NCBI RefSeq assembly: GCF_001280565.1
Contig: NZ_LGRO01000002.1
Span: 434,001-498,000 of the forward strand
Direction: 5' to 3'
DNA from: Sulfobacillus thermosulfidooxidans
Lineage (GTDB): Bacteria > Bacillota > Sulfobacillia > Sulfobacillales > Sulfobacillaceae
Length of the DNA stretch: 64,000 nt
Shown here piece by piece: positions 17,567-30,226 of this stretch. Made by a program: the position numbers and the translations under genes. Below the pieces are notes generated by a model. The model saw only the letters and a list, made by a program, of their open reading frames with translations, did no database searches and was not told the origin of the DNA. Every line of letters begins with the position of its first letter. The first letter of the stretch is position 1.

Positions 17567-19752
17567 ACTTTTTGTCGGCGCTTTGGTTTGGCCCGACTTT
17601 CATTTTCTTGGACCAAGCGAAAATCGATGCGTTTCATCGCCACGTCGACACGAATAACTTCAGCTCGCACAGTCTGTCCGAGTTGATATTCCCGGCCTGT
17701 CCGTTGACCTTTGAGCCGGTAGCGAACAGGATCAAACACCCAGTAATCAGAGGGCAGATCCTCAAGTCGCACCAAGCCCTCAATCAAATTGGGCAATTCC
17801 ACAAACAGTCCAAAATTGGTCACCCCAGAGATTACCGCATCATATTGCTCTCCCAATTTATCAGCCATGAACTGGGCTTCTTTCAATGCCACCGAATCGC
17901 GCTCGGCATCCATGGCTTCGCGTTCGCGCAACGAAGCGACCTCTCCCACCATACTGACTTTTGAGCGCCAACGGGAAAGTGTCTCTTCGTCCAGTCGTCC
18001 TTCCAAATACGCCGTAAGCACGCGGTGAACCCATAAATCGGGATATCGGCGTATCGGAGAGGTAAAATGAGTATATTCATCAGCAGCCAGCCCAAAATGC
18101 CCGGTATTTTCGCTCTGGTAACGTGCCTGCTTCATCGCGCGCAATAACGCCGTATTGACTACACGTTCTTCCGGTTTATCCTGAACCCGGTTAATCAAAT
18201 CTTGTAAATGTTTAGGAGTAAGAGCTTCCGGCAACCGGTAGCCGAGGGCTCCAATCATTTCCCGGAATTGTTCCATACGTTCTCCTGGCGGTTCATGGAC
18301 CCGAAAAAGTCCCGGGAGGTTTTTGTCAATCATTTCTCGGGCCACCACTTCATTAGCCAACAACATCAATTCTTCGATAATACTTTCCGCTAAACCACGC
18401 TCTCGGAGCACAACGTCAACGGGAAAACCATTCGCATCCAAAATCACTTTCGATTCGGGCACATCAAAATCAATCGCTCCTCGGGCGATGCGGCGGTTCC
18501 GCAGAATATTGCGTACAGTCAGAGCAGTTTCTAAAAATGGTCGCAAGTGATGAACATCATCTTGTTGATCGGCTAAGAGGGCATTCACCCCTTCATAGGT
18601 GAGACGGAATTTCGATCGAATGACCGAACGGTGGAATTCGACATGCTGCACCTCTCCCGTAGCATCCATTGTCATAATGGCTGACACAGTTAAGCGGGGG
18701 ATACCCGGATTTAAACTGGCTATGCCATTGGATAAACGTTCAGGCAACATCGGAATGACCCGGTCAACTAAATACACACTCGTGCCACGTTCCATAGCCT
18801 CAAGGTCCAACGGCGAATTTTCTTCCACATAATAACTCACATCGGCAATATGCACTCCCACTTCAAACAAACCGTGCTCTAAGGCCTTGACCGATATCGC
18901 ATCATCTAAGTCTTTGGCATCCGCCCCATCGATAGTGACAATCAGTTCGTCCGTTAAATCCAGGCGTCCTTCATAATCTTCTGGTCGCACTTTAGCAGGC
19001 AGTAATTCGGCGGCTTTGATGACGGCAGGAGGAAATTCCAATGGTAAGTGGTGTTCGAGCGCCACCACCGACACATCCACTCCGGGCGTAAACGGGTTTC
19101 CCAAATTTTTCGTCAGCTCACCACGGACCGATCGCCTGGGGTCTAATGGCCACTCCGTAATGGTAGCTTGAACCATATCTCCGGGTCGCACCTTTTCGTG
19201 TTTCGGGACCACGACTTCCACTTCGGGTTTACGCGGATCATCCGGAATCACCCGCCACCCCATACGGTTTCGATCTAATCGACCTGTGACTTGGGTTGTC
19301 GCCCGCGACAAGACATCCATCACGCGCCCTTCCAGCCCGTCAGGGGTTTTACGGTACCAAACGAGCACTTCATCATCATGCCGGGCTCCTTGAAACCAAC
19401 GGGCAGGAACAAAAATGTCGTCTTGCGGATATTCGGAATTCATCACAAATCCAAATCCCCGAGGATTAATACGCAAATGACCCGGACGAACTAATATGCT
19501 GATATGACCACTTTCTGTGCGCACGAGCCAACCTTCCTTGCGATATTGCGCATAAATCCGGAAGAGCGACTTGTCAGGGCTGCGGCCTTTATTGAGTTTT
19601 TTCAATAACTGCTCTTCTAAGATAGGTTGTCCATTAGCCAAAATCGAAAAAAGTCTTTCCGGCAACCGTTTGGGATCCGCATGCGCACCATACGCCTTTG
19701 GGCTCAGAGAATGGCGCGCCCTGGGATGCACGATTTTCTTTTTCTTGGGCAT
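17563..19752 (-). CDS. rnr: Ribonuclease R
   Basis: RNB-family 3'-5' exoribonuclease that degrades structured RNA, including non-stop mRNAs freed by tmRNA. An N-terminal winged-helix region (about 25-85) is followed by cold-shock domains, then the RNB catalytic core with TIDGADAKDLDDAISV, where aspartates bind Mg, and HIADVSYYV. The C-terminal S1 domain starts near DAVISGVTNFGLFVELPN, and a basic tail ends the protein. 729 residues, normal. AAAGGAGG lies at the right distance before the ATG. secG upstream is separated by a terminator. Confidence 0.96.
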   Translation of the reverse strand: MPKKKKIVHPRARHSLSPKAYGAHADPKRLPERLFSILANGQPILEEQLLKKLNKGRSPDKSLFRIYAQYRKEGWLVRTESGHISILVRPGHLRINPRGFGFVMNSEYPQDDIFVPARWFQGARHDDEVLVWYRKTPDGLEGRVMDVLSRATTQVTGRLDRNRMGWRVIPDDPRKPEVEVVVPKHEKVRPGDMVQATITEWPLDPRRSVRGELTKNLGNPFTPGVDVSVVALEHHLPLEFPPAVIKAAELLPAKVRPEDYEGRLDLTDELIVTIDGADAKDLDDAISVKALEHGLFEVGVHIADVSYYVEENSPLDLEAMERGTSVYLVDRVIPMLPERLSNGIASLNPGIPRLTVSAIMTMDATGEVQHVEFHRSVIRSKFRLTYEGVNALLADQQDDVHHLRPFLETALTVRNILRNRRIARGAIDFDVPESKVILDANGFPVDVVLRERGLAESIIEELMLLANEVVAREMIDKNLPGLFRVHEPPGERMEQFREMIGALGYRLPEALTPKHLQDLINRVQDKPEERVVNTALLRAMKQARYQSENTGHFGLAADEYTHFTSPIRRYPDLWVHRVLTAYLEGRLDEETLSRWRSKVSMVGEVASLREREAMDAERDSVALKEAQFMADKLGEQYDAVISGVTNFGLFVELPNLIEGLVRLEDLPSDYWVFDPVRYRLKGQRTGREYQLGQTVRAEVIRVDVAMKRIDFRLVQENESRAKPKRRQKV

Positions 19753-19813
19753 TTTTCCACCTCCTTTTTCTCAACAAATGGGAAAAATCCTTGAGAATAT
19801 CCTCTGACTTAAC

Positions 19814-19858
19814 ACAGAAAACCTCTGTCCGGTTAACCGCCGTTTCAGAGGTTCCTTA
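19814..19858 (-). terminator. Rho-independent terminator between secG and rnr
   Basis: The stem AACCTCTG/CAGAGGTT encloses a GC-rich inner hairpin (CGGTTAACCG) and is followed by TT-rich sequence on the minus strand, downstream of the secG stop. Confidence 0.75.
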
Positions 19859-19887
19859 AGGGGTCTCGTCTCACAAATATATCCATC

Positions 19888-20136
19888 CTACCGCCAATAA
19901 TGAACCATTAACAGGGTAACAATGGCTAGAGCAATAGAAAGATACAGGGCAATTTTTTCAAGAAGTTGATCAACTCCTTGTTTTTTACCCGTATAAGGCG
20001 ACGGTCCGCCTCCGCCAAAAGCTCCGGAAATTCCCGCACTATAACCAGTTTGCAAAATAATCGAACCAATTACAGCCACTGATAAGACCACTTCTAAAAT
20101 CGCCAATAAGGTTATCACCGAAACATCCTTCCCCAT
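19888..20136 (-). CDS. secG: Preprotein translocase subunit SecG
   Basis: Small membrane subunit of the SecYEG translocon. Two hydrophobic helices (about residues 6-27 and 58-80 of 82) flank a Gly-rich loop (TGYSAGISGAFGGGG), the usual SecG layout. The ATG at 20136 gives MGKDVSVITLLAIL; a TTG three codons upstream also keeps the frame, and neither has a strong ribosome binding site. secG followed by rnr (and often smpB) is a familiar Bacillota arrangement; here the order is secG, rnr, then smpB further down. Confidence 0.92.
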   Translation of the reverse strand: MGKDVSVITLLAILEVVLSVAVIGSIILQTGYSAGISGAFGGGGPSPYTGKKQGVDQLLEKIALYLSIALAIVTLLMVHYWR

Positions 20137-20191
20137 TATGCGCAAGCTAGGCCCGCTTTATAAGTCATCATATTATACCACAATCATGACA

Positions 20192-20229
20192 AAGACAGTC
20201 GAGACCTTGCTTAAGGTCTCGACTGTCTT
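20192..20229. terminator. Strong hairpin terminator, secG/MFS gap
   Basis: A perfect 17-bp stem (AAGACAGTCGAGACCTT and its complement) encloses a 4-base loop. On the minus strand it is followed by TTTGTC and lies after the MFS gene at 20254-21570, which it should terminate. Confidence 0.85.
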
Positions 20230-20253
20230 GTAAATCAAAGGGCGAGAAATCTC

Positions 20254-21570
20254 TTAACCTTCAGGCGCATTGACAATCTCTAGCGATTTGCCTTTGGTCT
20301 CTTTGCCTAAAATCATCACGGTTAATGCCGCAATGAATAAGGCTGCGGCAAACACACCGAAGATTGACACCAGACCCAATTTCATAGCGAGCAACACGCC
20401 GACAATCGTCGGCCCGATGATGCCGCCAATGCGCCCAATGCCCATGGCCCATCCGGCACCTGTTCCCCGGTTCATGGTGGGATATTGTTCAACCGTATAC
20501 GCATAGGTAACACCCCATGCTCCCAAATTAAAAAAGGATAGCATCGAACCGAATATTAAAACCTGTTCGACTCCATGGGCATGGCCAAAGAGATAGGCGG
20601 ATACCGCTGACATAAGAATATAGAACACCAGAACCGGTTTGCGGCCGAGACGGTCCACCAGAAATCCTGCTGACAAATATCCGGGCAATTGAACAATGGT
20701 GACAATCAACGTATATTTCAACGAATCCACCAAGGAATAGCCATGAGTGACCAAAACCGATGGCAACCACAAGAACATTCCGTAATAGGCGAAGTTCATT
20801 CCCATCCACAAAATCCACAGCATAATGGTTTTGGAGCTTTGCCCATGGCGAAAAAGATCAAGAACACTCCCTTTCGTTCTCGCTTTAACCGGGACGTGCA
20901 TAGTCGCAGCAACTTCATGCCCTGCCACCACACTCATCACGCGCTGGGCCTCTTGCACTCTTCCCGTGCGCAATAGAAATCGCGGTGATTCGGGAATATG
21001 CCGGCGCAAATATAAAATATACAAAGCCGGTAACATACCAAAGAGAAAGCCCATCCGCCATCCGTATCGGGGAATCAATAAATACGAGACTAACGCCGCA
21101 ATCAGCCATCCGACAGCCCAAAAACTTTCTAATAAGACAATCCCGCGGCCACGGTCTTTTCGTGGTAAAAATTCCGTCACCATGGTGCTCGTGACAGGCA
21201 ACTCGCCTCCGAGACCAATGCCCACGATAAAGCGAAAGAGAACTAACATCCACACCGCCAAGGCGGCCGCGGAAAGCCCCGTGGCAATACTATAAATCGC
21301 CAGGGTCAACATAAAGATTTTTCGTCGTCCTAAGCGGTCGGCTACAGTTCCAGCCAAAGCCGCACCAATGGCCATTCCAACCAAGCTGATCGAGGCGACG
21401 ACGCCCACCATCACATTGCTTAAATGCCAAGCCCCAATCAATGCCGCTAAGACAAACGAAATAATCCCAACATCCAATGAGTCGAATAAGGTTCCTAATC
21501 CGGCCACAGTGATAAGCCGGTAATGAAATCGCGTCATATTTAACGCATCAAGATCTTGTTCTAGTTGCAT
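20254..21570 (-). CDS. MFS transporter, sugar/organic-acid porter type
   Basis: A 438-residue permease with twelve predicted helices. The MFS signature ADRLGRRK (loop 2-3) and its half-repeat VDRLGRKPVL (loop 8-9) are clear, as is ESPRFLL after helix 6, typical of the sugar porter and aromatic-acid/NiaP-type branch. The acidic DSLDVG in helix 1 recalls metabolite:H+ symporters. The substrate cannot be read from the sequence. AAGGAGGG lies before the ATG. It stands alone between two terminators, downstream of the glycolytic operon. Confidence 0.88.
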   Translation of the reverse strand: MQLEQDLDALNMTRFHYRLITVAGLGTLFDSLDVGIISFVLAALIGAWHLSNVMVGVVASISLVGMAIGAALAGTVADRLGRRKIFMLTLAIYSIATGLSAAALAVWMLVLFRFIVGIGLGGELPVTSTMVTEFLPRKDRGRGIVLLESFWAVGWLIAALVSYLLIPRYGWRMGFLFGMLPALYILYLRRHIPESPRFLLRTGRVQEAQRVMSVVAGHEVAATMHVPVKARTKGSVLDLFRHGQSSKTIMLWILWMGMNFAYYGMFLWLPSVLVTHGYSLVDSLKYTLIVTIVQLPGYLSAGFLVDRLGRKPVLVFYILMSAVSAYLFGHAHGVEQVLIFGSMLSFFNLGAWGVTYAYTVEQYPTMNRGTGAGWAMGIGRIGGIIGPTIVGVLLAMKLGLVSIFGVFAAALFIAALTVMILGKETKGKSLEIVNAPEG

Positions 21571-21667
21571 TGTTCTTAGCCCTCCTTAGCAATACTCCAT
21601 CATACGAACGCGATAACCAAATGTGCGTACTGCCAAGCTTTAGACCATCAAATCCTGCGCGCCAAAA

Positions 21668-21703
21668 ATAAAAAAGACCTCTGTTTGTTCAACAGAGGTC
21701 TAG
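21668..21703 (-). terminator. Rho-independent terminator of the glycolytic operon
   Basis: AGACCTCTGTT/AACAGAGGTCT with loop GAACA-like bases is followed by TTTTTTATTTTT on the minus strand, downstream of the HAD gene that ends the gap-to-eno operon. Confidence 0.92.
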
Positions 21704-21737
21704 CCAGTTCTTAGGGGTTAAAATCCTTAGCAAGCGA

Positions 21738-24022
<2,285 letters not shown>

Positions 24023-25570
24023 TTAATTCCGGCCTCCTTTAACGAGCAAGGATTCTCCTGTCATCTCTTTGGGTATCGGCACACCCATAGCCTCTAACAC
24101 GGTGGGCGCCACATCCTTTAGCCCGCCTCCGGCTCTTAGTGACCAGCTGTCTAATACGCTAGGATGTCCAACTAATATAAAAGGAACCGGACTCGTGCTA
24201 TGTTGGGTATGAATTTCGCCATGACTTCCCACCATAATTTCGGCATTGCCGTGATCGGCCACAATCGCCAAGAGTCCATTGTGCTCTAGCACCTTCCTCG
24301 CAATGCGTCCAATTTGTTCATCAACAATCCGAATGGCTTCCTTGGTCGCCTCTAAGTTACCCGTATGCCCGACCATATCACTATTAGCAAAGTTCAGCAA
24401 GATAAAATCGTTGTGCCCCTGGTCCAAAGCCTCTATGACGGCATCAGCAATAAGGGCTGCACTCATCCCCGGTGCTAAATCATAGGTAGCCACTTTCGGT
24501 GACGGGATCAGGATGCGTGACTCGCCATCGTAAACATGTTCGACCCCACCATTAAAGAAAAATGTCACATGGGCATATTTTTCCGTTTCTGCGACATGGA
24601 GCTGCGTCAAGCCTTGCCGGCTTAACCATTCCGCCATATTGTTCTCAACTGTTATGGGGGCAAACACGTGAGGTAAGATAAACTCTTCGTCATATTGGGT
24701 CATGCCGGCCACATCATGCATCGCTCCCTTGGGACGATCAAATGCATGAAAATCGGGATCAGCCAACGCTCGAGTGATTTGACGAACCCGGTCTGGCCGA
24801 AAATTGAAGACAAAGATCGGATCTTCGGGATCAATTGTGGCCACGGGTGAACCATGATTATCCACCAGCACTGTAGGTTCAACAAATTCATCGCTGATTC
24901 CGTGTTCGTAGGATGCTAAAACGGCTTCCACCACACTTTGCGCCTTTTGACCTTCCCCTAAAACCATCGCCCGGTAGGCTTTCTCCGTTCGGTCCCATCG
25001 TTTGTCGCGGTCCATTGCGTAATACCGCCCCGATACGGTCGCAATGCGCCCTAGGTCGAGTTCGTTCATCACTCCCGCTAAAAAGGCCAAAGAAGCCGGG
25101 GAACTATGGGGATCTACATCACGGCCATCTAGCCAAACATGCAAAAACACCTCTTTTAGTCCCGCCTCAGCAAAAATCTTCAATAGGGCTTTGAGATGTT
25201 CTTGATGGCTATGAACCCCTCCAGGGGACAACAATCCCATCACATGCAACCTGTGATGCTTAGCCCGATTAATTAGCTCATGAATGACCGGGCTATTAGC
25301 TAATTCTCCAGATTCTATGGCATCAAAAATCCTCACTAAATTTTGGGGTATAATGCGGCCGGCACCAATAGTCAAATGCCCGACATTTGAATCACCCATT
25401 TGTCCGTCCATGAGGCCAACGGCTCGTCCATGAGCTTGAACTTGGGTAAATAAATATGTTTGTTGCAATGCCTGCATATTGCGATCGGGTGCTTCTGAAA
25501 TGGCATTAGATGGAGAGGGGGGAGCAATCCCCCATCCATCCAATACCATCAGCACCGTAGGTCGTACCAC
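24023..25570 (-). CDS. gpmI: 2,3-bisphosphoglycerate-independent phosphoglycerate mutase
   Basis: Interconverts 3- and 2-phosphoglycerate using two Mn ions. The alkaline-phosphatase-fold signature MVLDGWG is at the N-terminus, followed by MGDSNVGHLTIGAGR with the catalytic Ser. HVWLDGRDVDP, FNFRPDRVRQ, NFANSDMVGHTG and VADHGNAE supply the other metal ligands. 515 residues, normal. The start is GTG. It is seven bases upstream of eno and follows tpiA by 34 bases. Confidence 0.97.
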   Translation of the reverse strand: MVRPTVLMVLDGWGIAPPSPSNAISEAPDRNMQALQQTYLFTQVQAHGRAVGLMDGQMGDSNVGHLTIGAGRIIPQNLVRIFDAIESGELANSPVIHELINRAKHHRLHVMGLLSPGGVHSHQEHLKALLKIFAEAGLKEVFLHVWLDGRDVDPHSSPASLAFLAGVMNELDLGRIATVSGRYYAMDRDKRWDRTEKAYRAMVLGEGQKAQSVVEAVLASYEHGISDEFVEPTVLVDNHGSPVATIDPEDPIFVFNFRPDRVRQITRALADPDFHAFDRPKGAMHDVAGMTQYDEEFILPHVFAPITVENNMAEWLSRQGLTQLHVAETEKYAHVTFFFNGGVEHVYDGESRILIPSPKVATYDLAPGMSAALIADAVIEALDQGHNDFILLNFANSDMVGHTGNLEATKEAIRIVDEQIGRIARKVLEHNGLLAIVADHGNAEIMVGSHGEIHTQHSTSPVPFILVGHPSVLDSWSLRAGGGLKDVAPTVLEAMGVPIPKEMTGESLLVKGGRN

Positions 25571-25604
25571 GTTGCTGAACCCTTCTTTCCGTCAATCCGT
25601 CTGG

Positions 25605-26369
25605 TTAGTGGCCAATATCCGCCATTTTAAGAAATTCATCCACTTGCAATGATGCGCCGCCAACCAGCGAACCGTCAATATGTGCTTGTTCGAGAAATTG
25701 ATGGATGTTCTTGGAAGAAACGCTTCCCCCGTATAACACGGGAACCGTATTGCTATCGTCCGAAATTTGTTTGGAGAGGATTTGGCGGATTAAGCCGGCC
25801 ACTTCATTCGCTTGTTCAGGTTCAGGTACTTCCCCGCTACCGATCGCCCACACCGGTTCATAGGCCACCACCAGGGATTTCAATACCTCTGGACTCGCAT
25901 AAGGAAAGATCGCCTCAATTTGGCGGGTAATAACGGCAAAGGTTTGTCCGGAACGATAATCATCGAGCGATTCACCGACGCACAAAATTGGACGCAAATG
26001 CGCGTCAAAGGCTTGAGCGACTTTTTGCCCAATCAAAGCATCTGTTTCACCAAAAAGGTTGCGCCGTTCAGAGTGACCAACAATGACCCACCGAGCCCCG
26101 GCTTCATGGATTAAATAGCCTGATAACGCCCCAGTGAGAGCACCTTCTCGCCCTAAATCGAGATTTTGTGCCCCCAGCATGACCGGTGAGGTGGCTAATT
26201 CTTGTCCGACAGCCCAAAGGCTTAAGGCTGTCGGACAAATAATCAATTGATGCTTTGGAGACACATTTTCTAAACGGCGAACCAATTCCCTAGCAAAAGC
26301 ACGCCCTTCCTCCACCGTTTTATGCATTTTCCAGTTCGCAATGAGAAAAGTCTCGCGCGTATCGTTCAC
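25605..26369 (-). CDS. tpiA: Triosephosphate isomerase
   Basis: TIM-barrel enzyme interconverting DHAP and glyceraldehyde-3-phosphate. Conserved: ANWKMHKT (Asn/Lys), VIVGHSERR (catalytic His), VAYEPVWAIGSGEV (catalytic Glu and the flexible loop), and LYGGSVSSKN (phosphate binding). 254 residues. The GTG start follows the pgk stop after three bases, so translation is likely coupled. Confidence 0.97.
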   Translation of the reverse strand: MNDTRETFLIANWKMHKTVEEGRAFARELVRRLENVSPKHQLIICPTALSLWAVGQELATSPVMLGAQNLDLGREGALTGALSGYLIHEAGARWVIVGHSERRNLFGETDALIGQKVAQAFDAHLRPILCVGESLDDYRSGQTFAVITRQIEAIFPYASPEVLKSLVVAYEPVWAIGSGEVPEPEQANEVAGLIRQILSKQISDDSNTVPVLYGGSVSSKNIHQFLEQAHIDGSLVGGASLQVDEFLKMADIGH

Positions 26370-26372
26370 CCC

Positions 26373-27575
26373 CTATTCATGCACGGCATGTTTCAAGGCA
26401 CGCACGCCGGGAAGATCTTCCCCTTCAAGATAGCGCAAGGTAGCGCCACCGCCTGTGGAAATGTGAGTAAGCTTGTCTTTGACGCCCGCTTTGTTCACCG
26501 CAGCGACGGAATCGCCGCCGCCTACTACCACCGCAGCATTAAGGTGAGCCAATTCTCGGGCTACAGCCAGTGTGCCTTGAGCAAACGCTTCAAACTCAAA
26601 AACACCCATGGGCCCATTCCATAGGACCGTTTTCGCCGGATTCAGTGCCTGGACAATCGCCTTGACCGTCTCAGGACCAATGTCGAGCGCCATTTCATCG
26701 GAGTGAATATCTGTTATCTTGGCAACCCGAGATGGGGCATCGGCCTTAAATTCTTTCGCTAAAACCATATCCGTAGGCAAGATGACAGGAATTCCTTTAG
26801 TCTTAGCTCGTTCGACCAGGTCTTTTGCCGTATTCACGGCCCCCGGTTCAACCAAGGACTTTCCCATATCATAGCCTTCAGCATACAAAAAGGTATTGGC
26901 CATCCCGCCGCCAATGATGAGCCCGTCGACTAAATCTAGCAGACGAGCCAATAATTTTACCTTGTCACTGACCTTGGCACCACCAATAATCGCCCAATAC
27001 GGACGCTGGGGGTGGGTCAAAATCTCATCTAATGTGTCTAATTCTTCGGCCATTAAAAGGCCCGCATACGCTGGTAAAAATTCTGGCACCCCGACAATCG
27101 AAGCATCTTCGCGGTGGGATGTACCAAAAGCATCATTGACGTAAATATCGGCAAGACTCGCCAGGTACGCGGCAAATTCACGGGAATTTGTTTTTTCGCC
27201 CGGATGAAAACGCAAGTTTTCCAAAATTAAGAGTTCCCCGGGTTTTAATGCCTGGCTGGCTTCCGTAACCCTGGGCGACATGACCTCATTCACAAAACGC
27301 ACGGGGAAGTCCAAGTGTTCTTGCAAATAGTCGAATACCGGTTGCAATGAATCTTGCGGATTGGGTGATTTGGGACGGCCCCGGTGACTGATCGCGATCA
27401 CGCGACCACCTTTTTGCAACAAGGATTTTAGCGTGGGTAATGACCCTTGAATGCGGCTGTCATCTGTAATTTTTCCCGTAGTGGGATCGATGGGAATATT
27501 AAAATCGACCCGTACAAGAATACGCTTTCCATAGATATCTCCCAGTTCCTCCATGCGACGAAATGCGTTTGTCAT
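26373..27575 (-). CDS. pgk: Phosphoglycerate kinase
   Basis: Substrate-level ATP formation in glycolysis. RILVRVDFNIPID, SHRGRPK, LENLRFHPGE, FGTSHREDAS, GGAKVSDKVKLL, LWNGPMGVFE and the C-terminal GGGDSVAAV and STGGGATLRYLEG loops are all present. About 400 residues. The frame opens before 27575, but the upstream codons lie in the end of gap; the ATG at 27575 comes one base after the gap stop. A later ATG (MEELGD) is also possible. Confidence 0.97.
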   Translation of the reverse strand: MTNAFRRMEELGDIYGKRILVRVDFNIPIDPTTGKITDDSRIQGSLPTLKSLLQKGGRVIAISHRGRPKSPNPQDSLQPVFDYLQEHLDFPVRFVNEVMSPRVTEASQALKPGELLILENLRFHPGEKTNSREFAAYLASLADIYVNDAFGTSHREDASIVGVPEFLPAYAGLLMAEELDTLDEILTHPQRPYWAIIGGAKVSDKVKLLARLLDLVDGLIIGGGMANTFLYAEGYDMGKSLVEPGAVNTAKDLVERAKTKGIPVILPTDMVLAKEFKADAPSRVAKITDIHSDEMALDIGPETVKAIVQALNPAKTVLWNGPMGVFEFEAFAQGTLAVARELAHLNAAVVVGGGDSVAAVNKAGVKDKLTHISTGGGATLRYLEGEDLPGVRALKHAVHE

Positions 27576-27576
27576 C

Positions 27577-28656
<1,080 letters not shown>

Positions 28657-28717
28657 TCACTTTCTCGGTGAAATGAGTTGACTTTTGCCAATTTTACGTC
28701 GGGTTCGAGGTGAACCG

Positions 28718-29374
28718 CTAGTCATTCAATTCTTGGCGCTGACCACTTACCATATATATTACCCATTCGCCAAGATTCGTCGCATGATCCGCTACCCGTT
28801 CAATATAATTGGCCACAAACAAAAGATAGGTGCCTTGTCCAATAGTTTCAGGCTGAGCCCGCATAATTTCTAGCAATTCTCGGAACACGCGGGCATAAAG
28901 ATGATCGACATCGTCGTCCAATCGGATCATGGTCATTGCTTCTTCAATACTACGGTGAATATAGGCATTTAATGCTAGGCGAACCATGGAACTGGTGAGT
29001 CGCGCCATTTCCGGGATATCGATAAGGGGTTTGATAGGGGGCTCATGATTCAGCCTCACCGTCACTTTGGCAATATCCGAAGCATGATCCGCCATCCGCT
29101 CAAGATCTGTAATAATCTTAAGAACCGTCGAAACCACACGCAAATCACTGGCTAAAGGCTGTTGCAGGGCTAAAAGCGTCAAACACCGGCGCTCGATATC
29201 CATTTCCATGGCATCGACCCGGTCATCATCGGCAATCACTTGATGCGCCAAGGCGACATCTTGTTCGGTTAAAGACCGTACAGCACGCCGCAATTGGTCT
29301 TCGACCAATGCCCCCATGCGTATTAATTCCTGCTCAAGTTCCGTTAATTGGTGATGAAATGTTTGCCGCACCAT
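28718..29374 (-). CDS. phoU: Phosphate signalling protein PhoU
   Basis: Regulator that links the Pst transporter to the PhoR kinase and limits phosphate uptake. Two similar three-helix PhoU repeats are visible, with DLERMADHASDIAK in the first and YIERVADHATNLGEWVIY in the second (metal-cluster E/DxxxD motifs). 218 residues, normal. It is the last gene of the phosphate operon, 33 bases after pstB. About 130 bases separate it from gap, with no clear terminator. Confidence 0.96.
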   Translation of the reverse strand: MVRQTFHHQLTELEQELIRMGALVEDQLRRAVRSLTEQDVALAHQVIADDDRVDAMEMDIERRCLTLLALQQPLASDLRVVSTVLKIITDLERMADHASDIAKVTVRLNHEPPIKPLIDIPEMARLTSSMVRLALNAYIHRSIEEAMTMIRLDDDVDHLYARVFRELLEIMRAQPETIGQGTYLLFVANYIERVADHATNLGEWVIYMVSGQRQELND

Positions 29375-29407
29375 GCTTAAAGACTCCTCAAGGTCTATTG
29401 GGAGGAA

Positions 29408-30184
29408 TTAATCAAATCGGCCAGTCAAAAATTCTTCCGTTCGTTTTTCTCTTGGAGCCGTAAAGATATCTTGGGTAAAACCCATTTCAATTAGCTGGCC
29501 CTGTTCAAAAAAGGCCACCACATCGGATACCCTCGCGGCTTGTTGCAAATTGTGCGTCACAATAATCATCGTATATTGTGACTTTAATTGCACAATCAAT
29601 TCCTCAATCTTGGCACTAGAAACGGGATCTAAAGAAGCCGTGGGCTCATCCAACAATAAGACTTGCGGATCGACGGCTAAGGCCCTCGCAATGCATAAGC
29701 GTTGTTGCTGCCCTCCCGATAATGTGCTAGCACTTCGCCGCAGCTTTCCTCGCACTTCATCCCATAACGCTGCTCGCTTTAAGCTATCTTCCACAGTTTT
29801 ACGTAATTGTGTCGAGGATTTGATGCCAAAAATTCGCGGGCCATATGCCACATTGTCAAAAATCGTCATAGGAAAGGGATTAGGATGTTGAAAGACCATG
29901 CCCACGGTACGTCTCAAATGGGTCACATCAACGTGATCATCGAGAACATCGAAGCTCCCTACCCGCACGCTCCCTTCAATTCTGACAAGTGCCAACCGTT
30001 CAATCATCCGGTTTAACACCCTCAAAAAGGTGGATTTTCCACATCCCGACGGACCAATAATGGCTAACACTTGTCCAGCATCAACACGTAAGTTAATGTT
30101 TTTCAAGGCTGGCGTATGGCCATACCATACCGAAAGATGGCGGACTTCAATATCGGGTACAGAACGATCGTCCACGTTGCCCAA
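29408..30184 (-). CDS. pstB: Phosphate ABC transporter ATPase PstB
   Basis: Cytoplasmic ATPase of the Pst importer. Walker A GPSGCGKST, the Q-loop MVFQHPNPFPMTIFDN typical of PstB, the signature LSGGQQQRLCIARAL, Walker B VLLLDEPTASLD and the H-loop IVTHNL are all present. 258 residues. The open frame begins at a TTG with GGAGAGGGAG before it; a GTG three codons later is an alternative. Confidence 0.97.
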   Translation of the reverse strand: MGNVDDRSVPDIEVRHLSVWYGHTPALKNINLRVDAGQVLAIIGPSGCGKSTFLRVLNRMIERLALVRIEGSVRVGSFDVLDDHVDVTHLRRTVGMVFQHPNPFPMTIFDNVAYGPRIFGIKSSTQLRKTVEDSLKRAALWDEVRGKLRRSASTLSGGQQQRLCIARALAVDPQVLLLDEPTASLDPVSSAKIEELIVQLKSQYTMIIVTHNLQQAARVSDVVAFFEQGQLIEMGFTQDIFTAPREKRTEEFLTGRFD

Positions 30185-30226
30185 TCTCCCTCTCCTTTCT
30201 CTTTCACAGCCATAAGCGTTGGGCTC

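Noticed and set aside
20825-21295. Plus-strand frame of 156 codons inside the MFS gene
   Set aside because: It is antisense to a clear MFS transporter and rich in odd Arg/Thr/Pro runs.
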